Positions 5,565 through 12,109 of a DNA stretch of 14,176 nt are shown here, in pieces. The notes beneath the pieces are model-generated. The model searched no databases, was not told the DNA's origin, and saw only the letters and a list, made by a program, of their open reading frames with translations. The stretch covers positions 1 through 14,176 of the forward strand of contig DJPI01000060.1 of NCBI GenBank assembly GCA_002438505.1, in the 5' to 3' direction. The translations under genes were made by a program, and so were the position numbers. The first letter of the stretch is position 1, and each line of letters opens with the position of its first letter. Source of the DNA: Ruminococcaceae bacterium UBA6416. GTDB taxonomy: Bacteria; Bacillota; Clostridia; Oscillospirales; Acutalibacteraceae.

Positions 5565-6656
5565 TTAAACACCGTTAAGATCAGTTCCGAACCGCTGAGA
5601 AAGAAGGTCAAGAAGCGCAATCGCGGTTGCCGCGGTAACAACAACGGCGGCTTTATGAATAATCGCCGGGTCATGTCTGCCCTCAATGAGCAGTTCGGTC
5701 TGTTCGTTCTTTTCAAAGTCTATTGTTTTTTGTGTTTTATATATTGACGGAGTGGGCTTCACCGCGCAGTTGATAATTATCGGCATCGCGTTTGTGATTC
5801 CGCCATTGATTCCGCCGTTGCGGTTTGTTTTTGAAACAACCTTTCCGTTCTTGATTTCAAACGGGTCATTGGCCTGCGAGCCGGTCATTTTTCCAAAGTC
5901 AAAGCCTGCGCCGAATGAAACGCCCTTGACCGCCGGAACGCTGAAAAGCATATGGGAAAGAACGCCCTCAACCGTGTCAAACCACGGCTCTCCAACCGAA
6001 CCGGGAAAGCCCGTTACCGCCGTTTCAAGAACACCGCCAACGGAATCTCCCGCCTTGCGCGCGGCAGTGATTCTTTCCTCAATTTTCTCTCTCGCCCCAT
6101 CGTCCAAAACGGGGAGAGAAAGGGCGGAAAGCTTTTCAAAATCCTTTTGAAAATTTTCAAATCCTCTGTCGCAAATATCGCCGCAGGAAAGGATATGGGT
6201 TGAGATGTTCACCCCGCGCCTTTCAAGAATCTGCAACGCAACGGCTCCGGCCGCAGTCAGCGCAGCGGTGATCCTTCCGGAAAAGTGGCCGCCGCCGCGG
6301 TAATCGTTATAGCCGTGATACTTCAAAAACGCCGCATAATCCGCGTGTGACGGGCGGGCAACGGACTTCATTTTTGAATAGTCCGCGCTTTTTGTGTCGG
6401 TGTTTTCAATGAGAATGCAAAGCGGCGTTCCGGTTGTTTTTCCCTCAAAAAGTCCGCTGACAATTTTGAATTCATCCTTTTCGTTGCGCTTTGTTGAAAA
6501 AGCGGCGGCGCCCTTTCTCTTTTTCAAAAGAGCGGAAATTTTTTCGGCGTCAATCTCCTCTCCGGGCTTCACGCCGTCAAGAACGGCGCCTATTGCCGGG
6601 CCGTGGCTCTCACCGAAAAGGGTGACGGAAAACGCGTTTCCGAATGTGTTTTTCAT
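5565..6656 (-). CDS. aroC: Chorismate synthase
   Basis: Makes chorismate from EPSP by trans-1,4 elimination of phosphate, using reduced FMN that is not consumed. The 363-residue length is typical. Signatures are FGESHG (14-19), RPSHAD (101-106), YRGGGHFSGR (119-128; FMN/substrate loop, more often GGGRxSxRET), GGINGGITN and RHDPAIIHKAAVVV near the C-terminus. No flavin reductase domain is fused, so reduced flavin must come from elsewhere. Its start overlaps the aroB stop as ATGA. Confidence 0.95.
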   Translation of the reverse strand: MKNTFGNAFSVTLFGESHGPAIGAVLDGVKPGEEIDAEKISALLKKRKGAAAFSTKRNEKDEFKIVSGLFEGKTTGTPLCILIENTDTKSADYSKMKSVARPSHADYAAFLKYHGYNDYRGGGHFSGRITAALTAAGAVALQILERRGVNISTHILSCGDICDRGFENFQKDFEKLSALSLPVLDDGAREKIEERITAARKAGDSVGGVLETAVTGFPGSVGEPWFDTVEGVLSHMLFSVPAVKGVSFGAGFDFGKMTGSQANDPFEIKNGKVVSKTNRNGGINGGITNAMPIIINCAVKPTPSIYKTQKTIDFEKNEQTELLIEGRHDPAIIHKAAVVVTAATAIALLDLLSQRFGTDLNGV

Positions 6657-7648
6657 ATCATTTCCTCCAGCTGCGAAAGACTGACCTTTTCAAAGCGGAA
6701 TGAGCCGATTTTGTCTGAAAGAACAATGTTCACGCTGCTTCCGCTCGCCTTTTTGTCGTGCTTCAAAAATGCTTTCACCGCGTCTTTGTCATAAGAATAC
6801 TTTGTTTTGAGTCCAACGCTTTTGAGCGCGTTTTCAACCCTCGGGCGGATTTCCTCGCCGCACATCGGGAGCATTCCAAGCGCAACGCATTCGCCGTGAA
6901 GCAGTTCTCCGAGTCCGGCGCTGCTTTCAATCGCGTGGCCAATCGTGTGGCCGAAATTGAGAACGCGGCGCAGGGAGCTTTCCTTTTCGTCCTTTTCAAC
7001 AACATCGCGCTTTGCGCTGACGGCGCGGAAAATCACCTCTTCAATTTTTTCTTTGGCTTTTCCGCTCTCAAAAATTTCAAAAAGCTTTTCATCGCTCGTT
7101 ACAGCAATTTTAACCGCCTCGGCAAAACCGTTTGCAATTTGGCGTTCATCAAGGGTTGAAAGAAGCTCCGGGTCAATAATGACCTTTTTCGGCTGATGGA
7201 AAGCACCAAGGAGGTTTTTTGCCGCGCAAAAATCAACCGCCGTTTTCCCCCCAACGGAGGAATCAACCTGGGAAAGGAGGGTTGTCGGAATATTATAAAA
7301 GTCAATGCCGCGCATATATATCGCGCTCGCAAAACCGGCCATATCACCCGTGACTCCGCCGCCGAGCGCAATCACGCAGTCGGTTCTTGTGAAGTCCTTT
7401 TCAAGAAGCTCTTTGCAAATTGAAAGGAGGGTTTCGGTGTTCTTGTTTTCCTCGCCCTGAGGAAAGCGAAACAAAAAGGCGTTTTCAAGCTGGGAGAGCA
7501 GCGTTTTTGCATACTTCTCCGGAACGCCGCTGTCAGTCACAACAAGAGCCTTGCCCTTGATGTTCAAAAGCTCACCGGCTTTTTTGAGCGCACCTTTTTC
7601 AAGAATTATATCATAGCTGTTGTCTTTGAGTGAGACGGGAATGACCAT
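6653..7648 (-). CDS. aroB: 3-dehydroquinate synthase
   Basis: Converts DAHP to 3-dehydroquinate with a catalytic NAD+ and a divalent metal, step two of the shikimate pathway. The 331-residue protein shows GGGVTGDMAGF (96-106; NAD loop), PTTLLSQVDSSVGGKTAVD (121-139), GFAEAVK (174-180; metal Glu177), NFGHTIGHAIE (231-241; metal His234) and LLHGECVALGM (249-259; metal His251). It begins 6 bp after the pheA stop, and its ribosome site AAAGGTG lies over the pheA 3' end. Confidence 0.95.
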   Translation of the reverse strand: MVIPVSLKDNSYDIILEKGALKKAGELLNIKGKALVVTDSGVPEKYAKTLLSQLENAFLFRFPQGEENKNTETLLSICKELLEKDFTRTDCVIALGGGVTGDMAGFASAIYMRGIDFYNIPTTLLSQVDSSVGGKTAVDFCAAKNLLGAFHQPKKVIIDPELLSTLDERQIANGFAEAVKIAVTSDEKLFEIFESGKAKEKIEEVIFRAVSAKRDVVEKDEKESSLRRVLNFGHTIGHAIESSAGLGELLHGECVALGMLPMCGEEIRPRVENALKSVGLKTKYSYDKDAVKAFLKHDKKASGSSVNIVLSDKIGSFRFEKVSLSQLEEMI

Positions 7649-7654
7649 AACGGT

Positions 7655-8740
7655 TCACCTTTCTGCCTTTGCGTTATTGAATGAGCCGACAAACCTCAGC
7701 TTATCGCAGCAGTCCGAAAGCTCCGCAAGCATGAACGAGCCGCTGCGCGACTTGAGGTCGCCGTCAATTTCAACGTAAAAATAATATCTCCACATAAGAT
7801 TTTTCATTGCGCGGCTTTTGATGGAGCGCATATTGAAGCCGTGGTTGCCGATGATGTTGATTGCGTGAGCGAGCGAACCGGCCTCGTCCGGAACGGTGAA
7901 AACAATGATTGACCCCTCGCTTTTTGAGTTGTTCATCACTCTTGAAAGAACAGCAAAGCGCGTTGTGTTCGTCTCGCTTTCATTGATGTTTTCTTTGAGT
8001 ATTTTGAGTCCGTAAAGCCTCGCGGTGTCTGCGCTGGCGATGGCAGCAACGGTTTTATCACCGTCTTTAAGGACGGTTTTTGCCGCAACGGCGGTGTTGA
8101 CGCATTCCTTTTTTTGAACGCCGAGCCGTCTGAGATACTCGCCGCACTGAGACAGCGCCTGAGGGTGGCTTATAACAGTTTTGATATCTGAAAGCTCGCT
8201 CTCCGGGAGTGCAACAAGGCACTGGTGGATTGAAAGCGAGTAAACCTCATTAACATAAAGCGAGCCGGAAAAAATCAGATCAATAACCGCGCCGACCTCT
8301 CCGGCGTTGCTGTTTTCAAGCGGAAGAACGCAGCAGTCCGTCTCTCCCCTTTCGGTCATTTCATAGGCCTCTTTAAAGTCTTTGCATGATACTGCGGCGG
8401 CGTCCGGAAAAATTTTGTCAACGGCAATCTGAGCAAACGCACCGGTCACTCCACTGTATGAAACGCGCATACCCTCAAGAATTTTGTGCTGATATCTTTT
8501 TGAAACGGCCATTGTGTCTTTGAGAAAGTTGACGTAATAGGCGCGGATTTCCTCGCTTGAAACAAGCTGCTCGTTGCGCTTTATAACATCGTTTTCCCTT
8601 TTTTCGTCAAAGACGGGCAGACCGCGTTTCATTTTATATTCCGCAACCGAGCCGACAAGCTTCATTCGCTCTTCAAAAAGGGCGGCCATTTTTTTGTCAA
8701 CCTCGTTGATTTTTTCTCTTGTTTCAAGCAGTTCGTCCAT
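7655..8740 (-). CDS. pheA: Bifunctional chorismate mutase-prephenate dehydratase with ACT domain
   Basis: Converts chorismate to prephenate and then to phenylpyruvate. The 361 residues hold an AroQ-class helical chorismate mutase (about 1-85), a prephenate dehydratase (about 92-270; SGVTGAFAQ at 96-104, LPLENSNAGEVGAV at 139-152, SHPQALSQC at 191-199, NTTRF at 258-262 with the catalytic Thr), and a C-terminal ACT domain (about 276-352). In the ACT domain the usual GAL and ESRP Phe-binding motifs read GSL (288-290) and KSRA (308-311), so feedback control may differ. The start at 8740 is chosen over one 15 codons upstream because AAGGAG lies just before it and the longer form would overlap the aminotransferase gene. 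Confidence 0.95.
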   Translation of the reverse strand: MDELLETREKINEVDKKMAALFEERMKLVGSVAEYKMKRGLPVFDEKRENDVIKRNEQLVSSEEIRAYYVNFLKDTMAVSKRYQHKILEGMRVSYSGVTGAFAQIAVDKIFPDAAAVSCKDFKEAYEMTERGETDCCVLPLENSNAGEVGAVIDLIFSGSLYVNEVYSLSIHQCLVALPESELSDIKTVISHPQALSQCGEYLRRLGVQKKECVNTAVAAKTVLKDGDKTVAAIASADTARLYGLKILKENINESETNTTRFAVLSRVMNNSKSEGSIIVFTVPDEAGSLAHAINIIGNHGFNMRSIKSRAMKNLMWRYYFYVEIDGDLKSRSGSFMLAELSDCCDKLRFVGSFNNAKAER

Positions 8741-8750
8741 TTTCTTCTCC

Positions 8751-9941
8751 TTAAACGTCAAAATACTCTTTTGCAAGCTTTTCAAAAGCGGGAAGCGCTC
8801 TTTTAATCATCTCGGTTGAAACGCAGTATGCAATCCTGACGTAACCCGGAAAACCGAATGAATCGCTCGGAACAAAGAGCAGTTCATATTTCTTTGCCCT
8901 TTCGCAGAACGCTGAAGCGTCCTTTTCCGGTGACTTCATGAAAAGATAAAACGCACCGTCCGGTTTTGCGCAGGAGAATCCGAGCTTTGTCACGGCGTTC
9001 ACAAGAAGGTCGCGGTTCGTTTCATAGACCGAAAGGTCGGCCGTTTTTCCAAGGCATTCTTTGATGACAAACTGGAACAGCGCAGGGGCGCAGACAAAGC
9101 CGAGTGCACGTCCGGCGCCGCAGACCGCCTTGAAAATCTCACCCGAGGAGGAAACCTCGTCCGGAACAAGGATAAAACCGATTCTTTCACCGGGAAGGGA
9201 GAGTGATTTGCTGAATGAATAGCAAACGATTGTGTTTTTGTAATACTTTGTGAGATACGGCGCCTTAACGCCGCCGTAAACCAGCTCGCGGTACGGCTCG
9301 TCCGAGATGAGGAAGATATCCTTTTTAAACTCCTTCTGCTTTTTTTCAAGCAGGGCGCAGAGCGTTTCAATGCAGTCCTCTGAAAGAACAACGCCGGACG
9401 GATTGTTCGGAGAATTGACAATGATTGCCTTTGTGTGTTCGTTAACTGCACTTTCAATGGCGTCAAAATCCGGCAAAAGCGTCTTTTCGTCCGAGGGAAC
9501 AACGCGAACTTTCATTCCGGCCTTTTCCGCAAAAACGCGATATTCCGGAAAGAATGGAGCAAGAACAATAAGCTCGTCCCCATCTTCGGAAAGCGCATTG
9601 AGCGTTATGGTCAGCGAGGCGGCCGCACCGGCGGTCATATAAAAGTTTTCCTTCCTGAAAGAGGTTTTGTATGTTTTGTTGAGATATTCGGCAATCGCTT
9701 CTCTGACGGAGTTATCGCCGACGGCGGAGGTGTAACCGTGAAGCTGCGCCGCCGGAACGGAAGCAACAAGCTTTTTGATTGTTTCGCTGACAATTTCCGG
9801 AGCGGGAACGCTCGGATTGCCGATGCTGAAATCAAAGATATTCTCTTTTCCAACAACCTCAGCTCTTTTTTTGGCGTATTCAAAAATCTCTCTTATAACC
9901 GAGGAATGAGCGCCGAGTTCATACATTTCATTTGAAAACAT
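8751..9941 (-). CDS. PLP-dependent class I aminotransferase, likely aromatic
   Basis: A 396-residue fold-type I aminotransferase. Landmarks are a substrate/cofactor segment at GNPSVPAP (41-48), NSPNNPSG (176-183; Asn at the PLP pyridine side), SDEPYRELVY (213-222; Asp214, Tyr217), SFSKSLSLPGERIGF (242-256; Schiff-base Lys245, phosphate Arg253) and GYVRIAY (366-372; Arg369 for the substrate carboxylate). The start at 9941 is preferred because GAAGGTGA lies 5 nt upstream; longer TTG or ATG starts have no ribosome site. As first gene of the Phe/Tyr operon it probably transaminates phenylpyruvate and 4-hydroxyphenylpyruvate. The same family includes aspartate aminotransferases, so no symbol is given. 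Confidence 0.88.
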   Translation of the reverse strand: MFSNEMYELGAHSSVIREIFEYAKKRAEVVGKENIFDFSIGNPSVPAPEIVSETIKKLVASVPAAQLHGYTSAVGDNSVREAIAEYLNKTYKTSFRKENFYMTAGAAASLTITLNALSEDGDELIVLAPFFPEYRVFAEKAGMKVRVVPSDEKTLLPDFDAIESAVNEHTKAIIVNSPNNPSGVVLSEDCIETLCALLEKKQKEFKKDIFLISDEPYRELVYGGVKAPYLTKYYKNTIVCYSFSKSLSLPGERIGFILVPDEVSSSGEIFKAVCGAGRALGFVCAPALFQFVIKECLGKTADLSVYETNRDLLVNAVTKLGFSCAKPDGAFYLFMKSPEKDASAFCERAKKYELLFVPSDSFGFPGYVRIAYCVSTEMIKRALPAFEKLAKEYFDV

Positions 9942-10027
9942 AAAGCTCACCTTCATAACAAAAATATCAAAAGCAGCAGAGCCGGTCAATCGGCCGGTTA
10001 TGCTTTAGCGGTTTAAATCGTGAGTAT

Positions 10028-10056
10028 ATTATACCACCGCAGTCCTCTTTCTTCAA
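10028..10056 (-). promoter_or_regulatory. Promoter of the aromatic amino acid operon
   Basis: On the minus strand, TTGAAG (10056-10051) and TATAAT (10033-10028) are 17 bp apart. TGG sits directly before the -10 box (extended -10). The start site would be near 10021, about 80 nt before the first gene. Confidence 0.75.
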
Positions 10057-10066
10057 TCGTGAAGAA
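10049..10066. promoter_or_regulatory. Palindrome over the aro -35 box, candidate operator
   Basis: TTCTTCA (10049-10055), ATCG (10056-10059) and TGAAGAA (10060-10066) form an 18-bp inverted repeat with perfect 7-bp arms. It covers the -35 hexamer of the aro promoter, where a bound dimeric repressor would block RNA polymerase. The regulator is unknown and none is encoded in the window. Confidence 0.5.
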
Positions 10067-10186
10067 TGACAAAGATTAAGCCGGAAAAAATCACAAAAAC
10101 AGCAAAAAAGCCAAAAAACCTCTCATCCGCCCGGACATCATTCAAAGCTGCACGGAAAATAATTTATTCATATTTTCGATAAGTAA

Positions 10187-10214
10187 TTAACAATTTATTA
10201 ACACATATTATAAT
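10187..10214 (+). promoter_or_regulatory. Promoter of the secreted hydrolase gene
   Basis: TTAACA (10187-10192) and TATAAT (10209-10214) are 16 bp apart. The start would be near 10221, about 58 nt before the ATG. Confidence 0.6.
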
Positions 10215-10278
10215 ACTCTTGTAATCGGTGACACAATCGCCAATTATGTAAACTATTTTAATAAGGAGAGAAACAAAA

Positions 10279-11316
10279 ATGACAAATGCTCTTAATGCTC
10301 TTTTCAAAAAAGCGGTCTCTCTCGTGATTGCCATCGGCATATCTCTCGGGCTGCTTTCTTCCTTTGCGGCGGACACTGACCTTTCTTTCCGCTCGCTTGT
10401 TGCGCGCGAGGGTCTGCGCGCGGTTGTTCAAATGATTGACCGCGAGGGCGGCGGAGCCATCTTTGGAAAAGTTGCCGGAAAAATCACAACCACTCCAAGC
10501 GTCTATATCCCCTCGCCCGGATATACATATGACAAAATCAAGCTTGAAAACTGCACTCTTGAGGTTATCACAAAAAAGAACAGCGAAAACAGCGATAAGG
10601 TTGTTTTTCAAATTCACGGCGGCGCATTCATCTTCGGAATGCAGGACCTTTACCGTTGGCAGGCTGAAAAATGGTCGCGGTACTGTAACGGTGCAACCGT
10701 TGTTATGATTGACTATCGCCTTGCGCCCGAGACGCTCTTCCCCGGTGCGCTTGAGGACGTTCTTGACGGCTGGGACTGGATCATGAAAAGCGGCTATAAG
10801 GCAAAGGACGTTGTTGTTGTTGGCGACAGCGCCGGAGGAAACCTCACCCTTGAGCTGATTTTGAGCCTGCGCGATTCAAAAAGGGAGCTTCCCTGCGCGG
10901 CAGTAACAATGTCTCCGTGGGCGGATCTTGCCTCTGAGGGCGAGTCATACAAAACCAATGTTCACAAAGACCCGATGTTCGGCTATAAGGAAAGCGTTGA
11001 CAAGGAGCTTGACGTTGAAGATCTTGTCAGAATCTATGCCGGAGACGCAGACCTCCACGACCCCAAGCTTTCTCCGATGTATGCCGAATTTGACGGCTTT
11101 TGCCCAACGCTCATTCAGGTTGGTACAGCCGAAATTCTTTATAGCGAATCGCTCACCGTTGCCAAAAAAATGAAAAAAGCCGGAGTTGACGTGACTCTCA
11201 CCGAGTACAGCGGAATGTGGCACGTTTTCCAAATTTTCGGAAACCTTCTTCCGGAAGGAGAGGCCGCCTGGAATGAGGCCGGCGAATACGCCGCGGCGCA
11301 TCTTCTCAAAAAGTGA
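10279..11316 (+). CDS. Secreted alpha/beta hydrolase, HSL family esterase
   Basis: A 345-residue hydrolase of the hormone-sensitive-lipase (Abhydrolase_3) type, expected to cleave short acyl esters or lactones; the natural substrate is unknown. The N-terminus has basic residues (KK at 10-11), a hydrophobic core (12-29) and small residues near SSFAA, which suggests a Sec signal peptide cut around residue 30. There is no lipobox. Catalytic features are the oxyanion motif HGGAF (113-117), DYRLAPE (145-151), nucleophile elbow GDSAGG (Ser184), the acid in GTAEILYSES (Glu285, as in a recognised subgroup that has Glu rather than Asp) and GMWH (His315). A good ribosome site (AAGGAG) and its own promoter and terminator mark it as monocistronic. 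It could also act as a peptidase-like or lactone hydrolase. Confidence 0.88.
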   Translation: MTNALNALFKKAVSLVIAIGISLGLLSSFAADTDLSFRSLVAREGLRAVVQMIDREGGGAIFGKVAGKITTTPSVYIPSPGYTYDKIKLENCTLEVITKKNSENSDKVVFQIHGGAFIFGMQDLYRWQAEKWSRYCNGATVVMIDYRLAPETLFPGALEDVLDGWDWIMKSGYKAKDVVVVGDSAGGNLTLELILSLRDSKRELPCAAVTMSPWADLASEGESYKTNVHKDPMFGYKESVDKELDVEDLVRIYAGDADLHDPKLSPMYAEFDGFCPTLIQVGTAEILYSESLTVAKKMKKAGVDVTLTEYSGMWHVFQIFGNLLPEGEAAWNEAGEYAAAHLLKK

Positions 11317-11333
11317 ATCAACGCATAAGCATA

Positions 11334-11372
11334 AGCCGCACGCCTGCCGAAAAACAGGTGTGCGGCTTTTAT
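11334..11372 (+). terminator. Rho-independent terminator after the hydrolase gene
   Basis: AGCCGCACGCCTG (11334-11346) pairs with CAGGTGTGCGGCT (11355-11367), a 13-bp stem with one G-U wobble, followed by TTTTATT. It lies between convergent genes. On the minus strand the T run after the stem is poor, so its use by the opposing gene is less certain. Confidence 0.85.
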
Positions 11373-11384
11373 TAAAGGAAAACA

Positions 11385-11954
11385 TCAGCGTGTAATTTTG
11401 CAAAGCATTCGCTTCATTTCGCGCACGCCGCAGCTCTGCGTTTCAATGATTGAGCAGAGAATTTCCTTAAGCTCGGGGCAGACGCAGAAGCGCAGCGCGT
11501 TTTTGCACATTCTTATTGCGCCCTCATGGTGCGGTATCATCTCTCGCAGGAAGTTTGCGTTCAGACAGTTGTCAGCGCAGGTGAAGCCCATCTCGTCAAA
11601 CATCGTTTGCGTCACCGCGTCAAAGCAGCGGTTATAGAGGCAGACGTCACGCTCGCTGTTTTTGCATTTTTCACATTTGCAGAGTATTTCCTTCATGTCC
11701 TCAATACCCTCGGTCTGTTCGGCAACAATGCAGTTTGCCATATTCTGAAGCGGAACGCAGGTTGTGTATTTCAGAATGTTTTCACACATTTTAATCGCTG
11801 CCTCGTGGTGCGGTATCATCTGGTTAATGAAGCTCTGAGAAATGCTGCAGCCTGTTTTTGTGCCCGTCATTTTTTCAATCATGCAGTCAAGAATTTCATA
11901 GTAGCATGAGATATAATTCTTTGCAACGCAGCTGAGCTCATACTGAGTATTCAT
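11385..11954 (-). CDS. Cysteine-rich protein with two DUF305-like halves
   Basis: A 189-residue protein with 20 cysteines (10.6%) and no signal peptide or membrane segment, so probably cytoplasmic. The DUF305 signature MIPHHE occurs twice (46-51 and 139-144), followed by similar helices ending in MKEILCK and MKRMLCK. The two halves repeat with a period of about 93 residues. Several cysteines fall at equivalent places in both halves (17/110, 57/150, 66/159, 92/185), so the gene arose by internal duplication. DUF305 proteins are ferritin-like helical bundles, and members in copper and metal contexts are known but usually exported and not Cys-rich. Metal binding or storage through Cys and the paired His is inferred. 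The ribosome site AAAGGAGGT is near perfect. It faces the hydrolase gene and is divergent from the esterase gene. Confidence 0.85.
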   Translation of the reverse strand: MNTQYELSCVAKNYISCYYEILDCMIEKMTGTKTGCSISQSFINQMIPHHEAAIKMCENILKYTTCVPLQNMANCIVAEQTEGIEDMKEILCKCEKCKNSERDVCLYNRCFDAVTQTMFDEMGFTCADNCLNANFLREMIPHHEGAIRMCKNALRFCVCPELKEILCSIIETQSCGVREMKRMLCKITR

Positions 11955-11990
11955 TCTTTCACCTCCTTTGGCTCGTCATTCCAGTTTATT

Positions 11991-12008
11991 CCGTTTTGAA
12001 CCAAACGG
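11991..12008. promoter_or_regulatory. Inverted repeat in the divergent intergenic region
   Basis: CCGTTT (11991-11996) and AAACGG (12003-12008) are perfect 6-bp arms with a 6-bp centre. The repeat lies 7 bp upstream of the esterase -35 box and about 37 bp before the start of the cysteine-rich gene. It could be an operator for a shared regulator or a hairpin in the leader of the minus-strand transcript. Confidence 0.4.
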
Positions 12009-12015
12009 TGAGAGA

Positions 12016-12045
12016 TTGACAAAGGGGGCAATAAATGATATTATA
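12016..12045. promoter_or_regulatory. Esterase promoter overlapping a possible reverse -10 box
   Basis: On the plus strand, TTGACA (12016-12021) and TATTAT (12039-12044) are 17 bp apart and should drive the esterase gene from about 12051. On the minus strand a perfect TATAAT (12045-12040) overlaps this -10 box and could serve the cysteine-rich gene, but its -35 position (GCAACA) is poor. The plus-strand promoter is well supported and the minus-strand one is tentative. Confidence 0.65.
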
Positions 12046-12109
12046 CTGATTATTATTTTATCTGTTGCGGGAATCAACCGAATAGAAATTAAAGCAGGGA
12101 GGTAAAGTG

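Larger units (their letters stand above)
9942..10278. other. Divergent regulatory region between the aro operon and the hydrolase gene
   Basis: This interval has no gene. From the left it holds the 80-nt aro operon leader, the aro promoter (10028-10056), a palindrome (10049-10066), an A-rich stretch (10080-10140) with no recognised element, the plus-strand promoter (10187-10214) and the ribosome site of the hydrolase gene (AAGGAG, 10263-10268). The aro leader can form only a weak stem (GGCCG and CGGCU around 9982-9997). I see no T-box, no riboswitch and no leader peptide. Confidence 0.6.

Noticed and set aside
5561..5716. 52-residue N-terminal extension of AroE-AroK
   Set aside because: It lies entirely within aroC in another frame and is not part of the AroE fold. 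The start at 5560 fits the family and the 4-bp gap.
8741..8785. 15-residue N-terminal extension of PheA
   Set aside because: It overlaps the aminotransferase gene, and AAGGAG sits directly upstream of the internal ATG at 8740.
9942..9989. Longer aminotransferase with a TTG or ATG start upstream
   Set aside because: GAAGGTGA is correctly spaced for the ATG at 9941, and the extra residues do not resemble the family N-terminus.
9942..10021. Attenuator, T-box or leader peptide before the aro operon
   Set aside because: The leader is only about 80 nt, has no ATG-led small frame and forms only a weak 4-5 bp stem without a terminator U tract.
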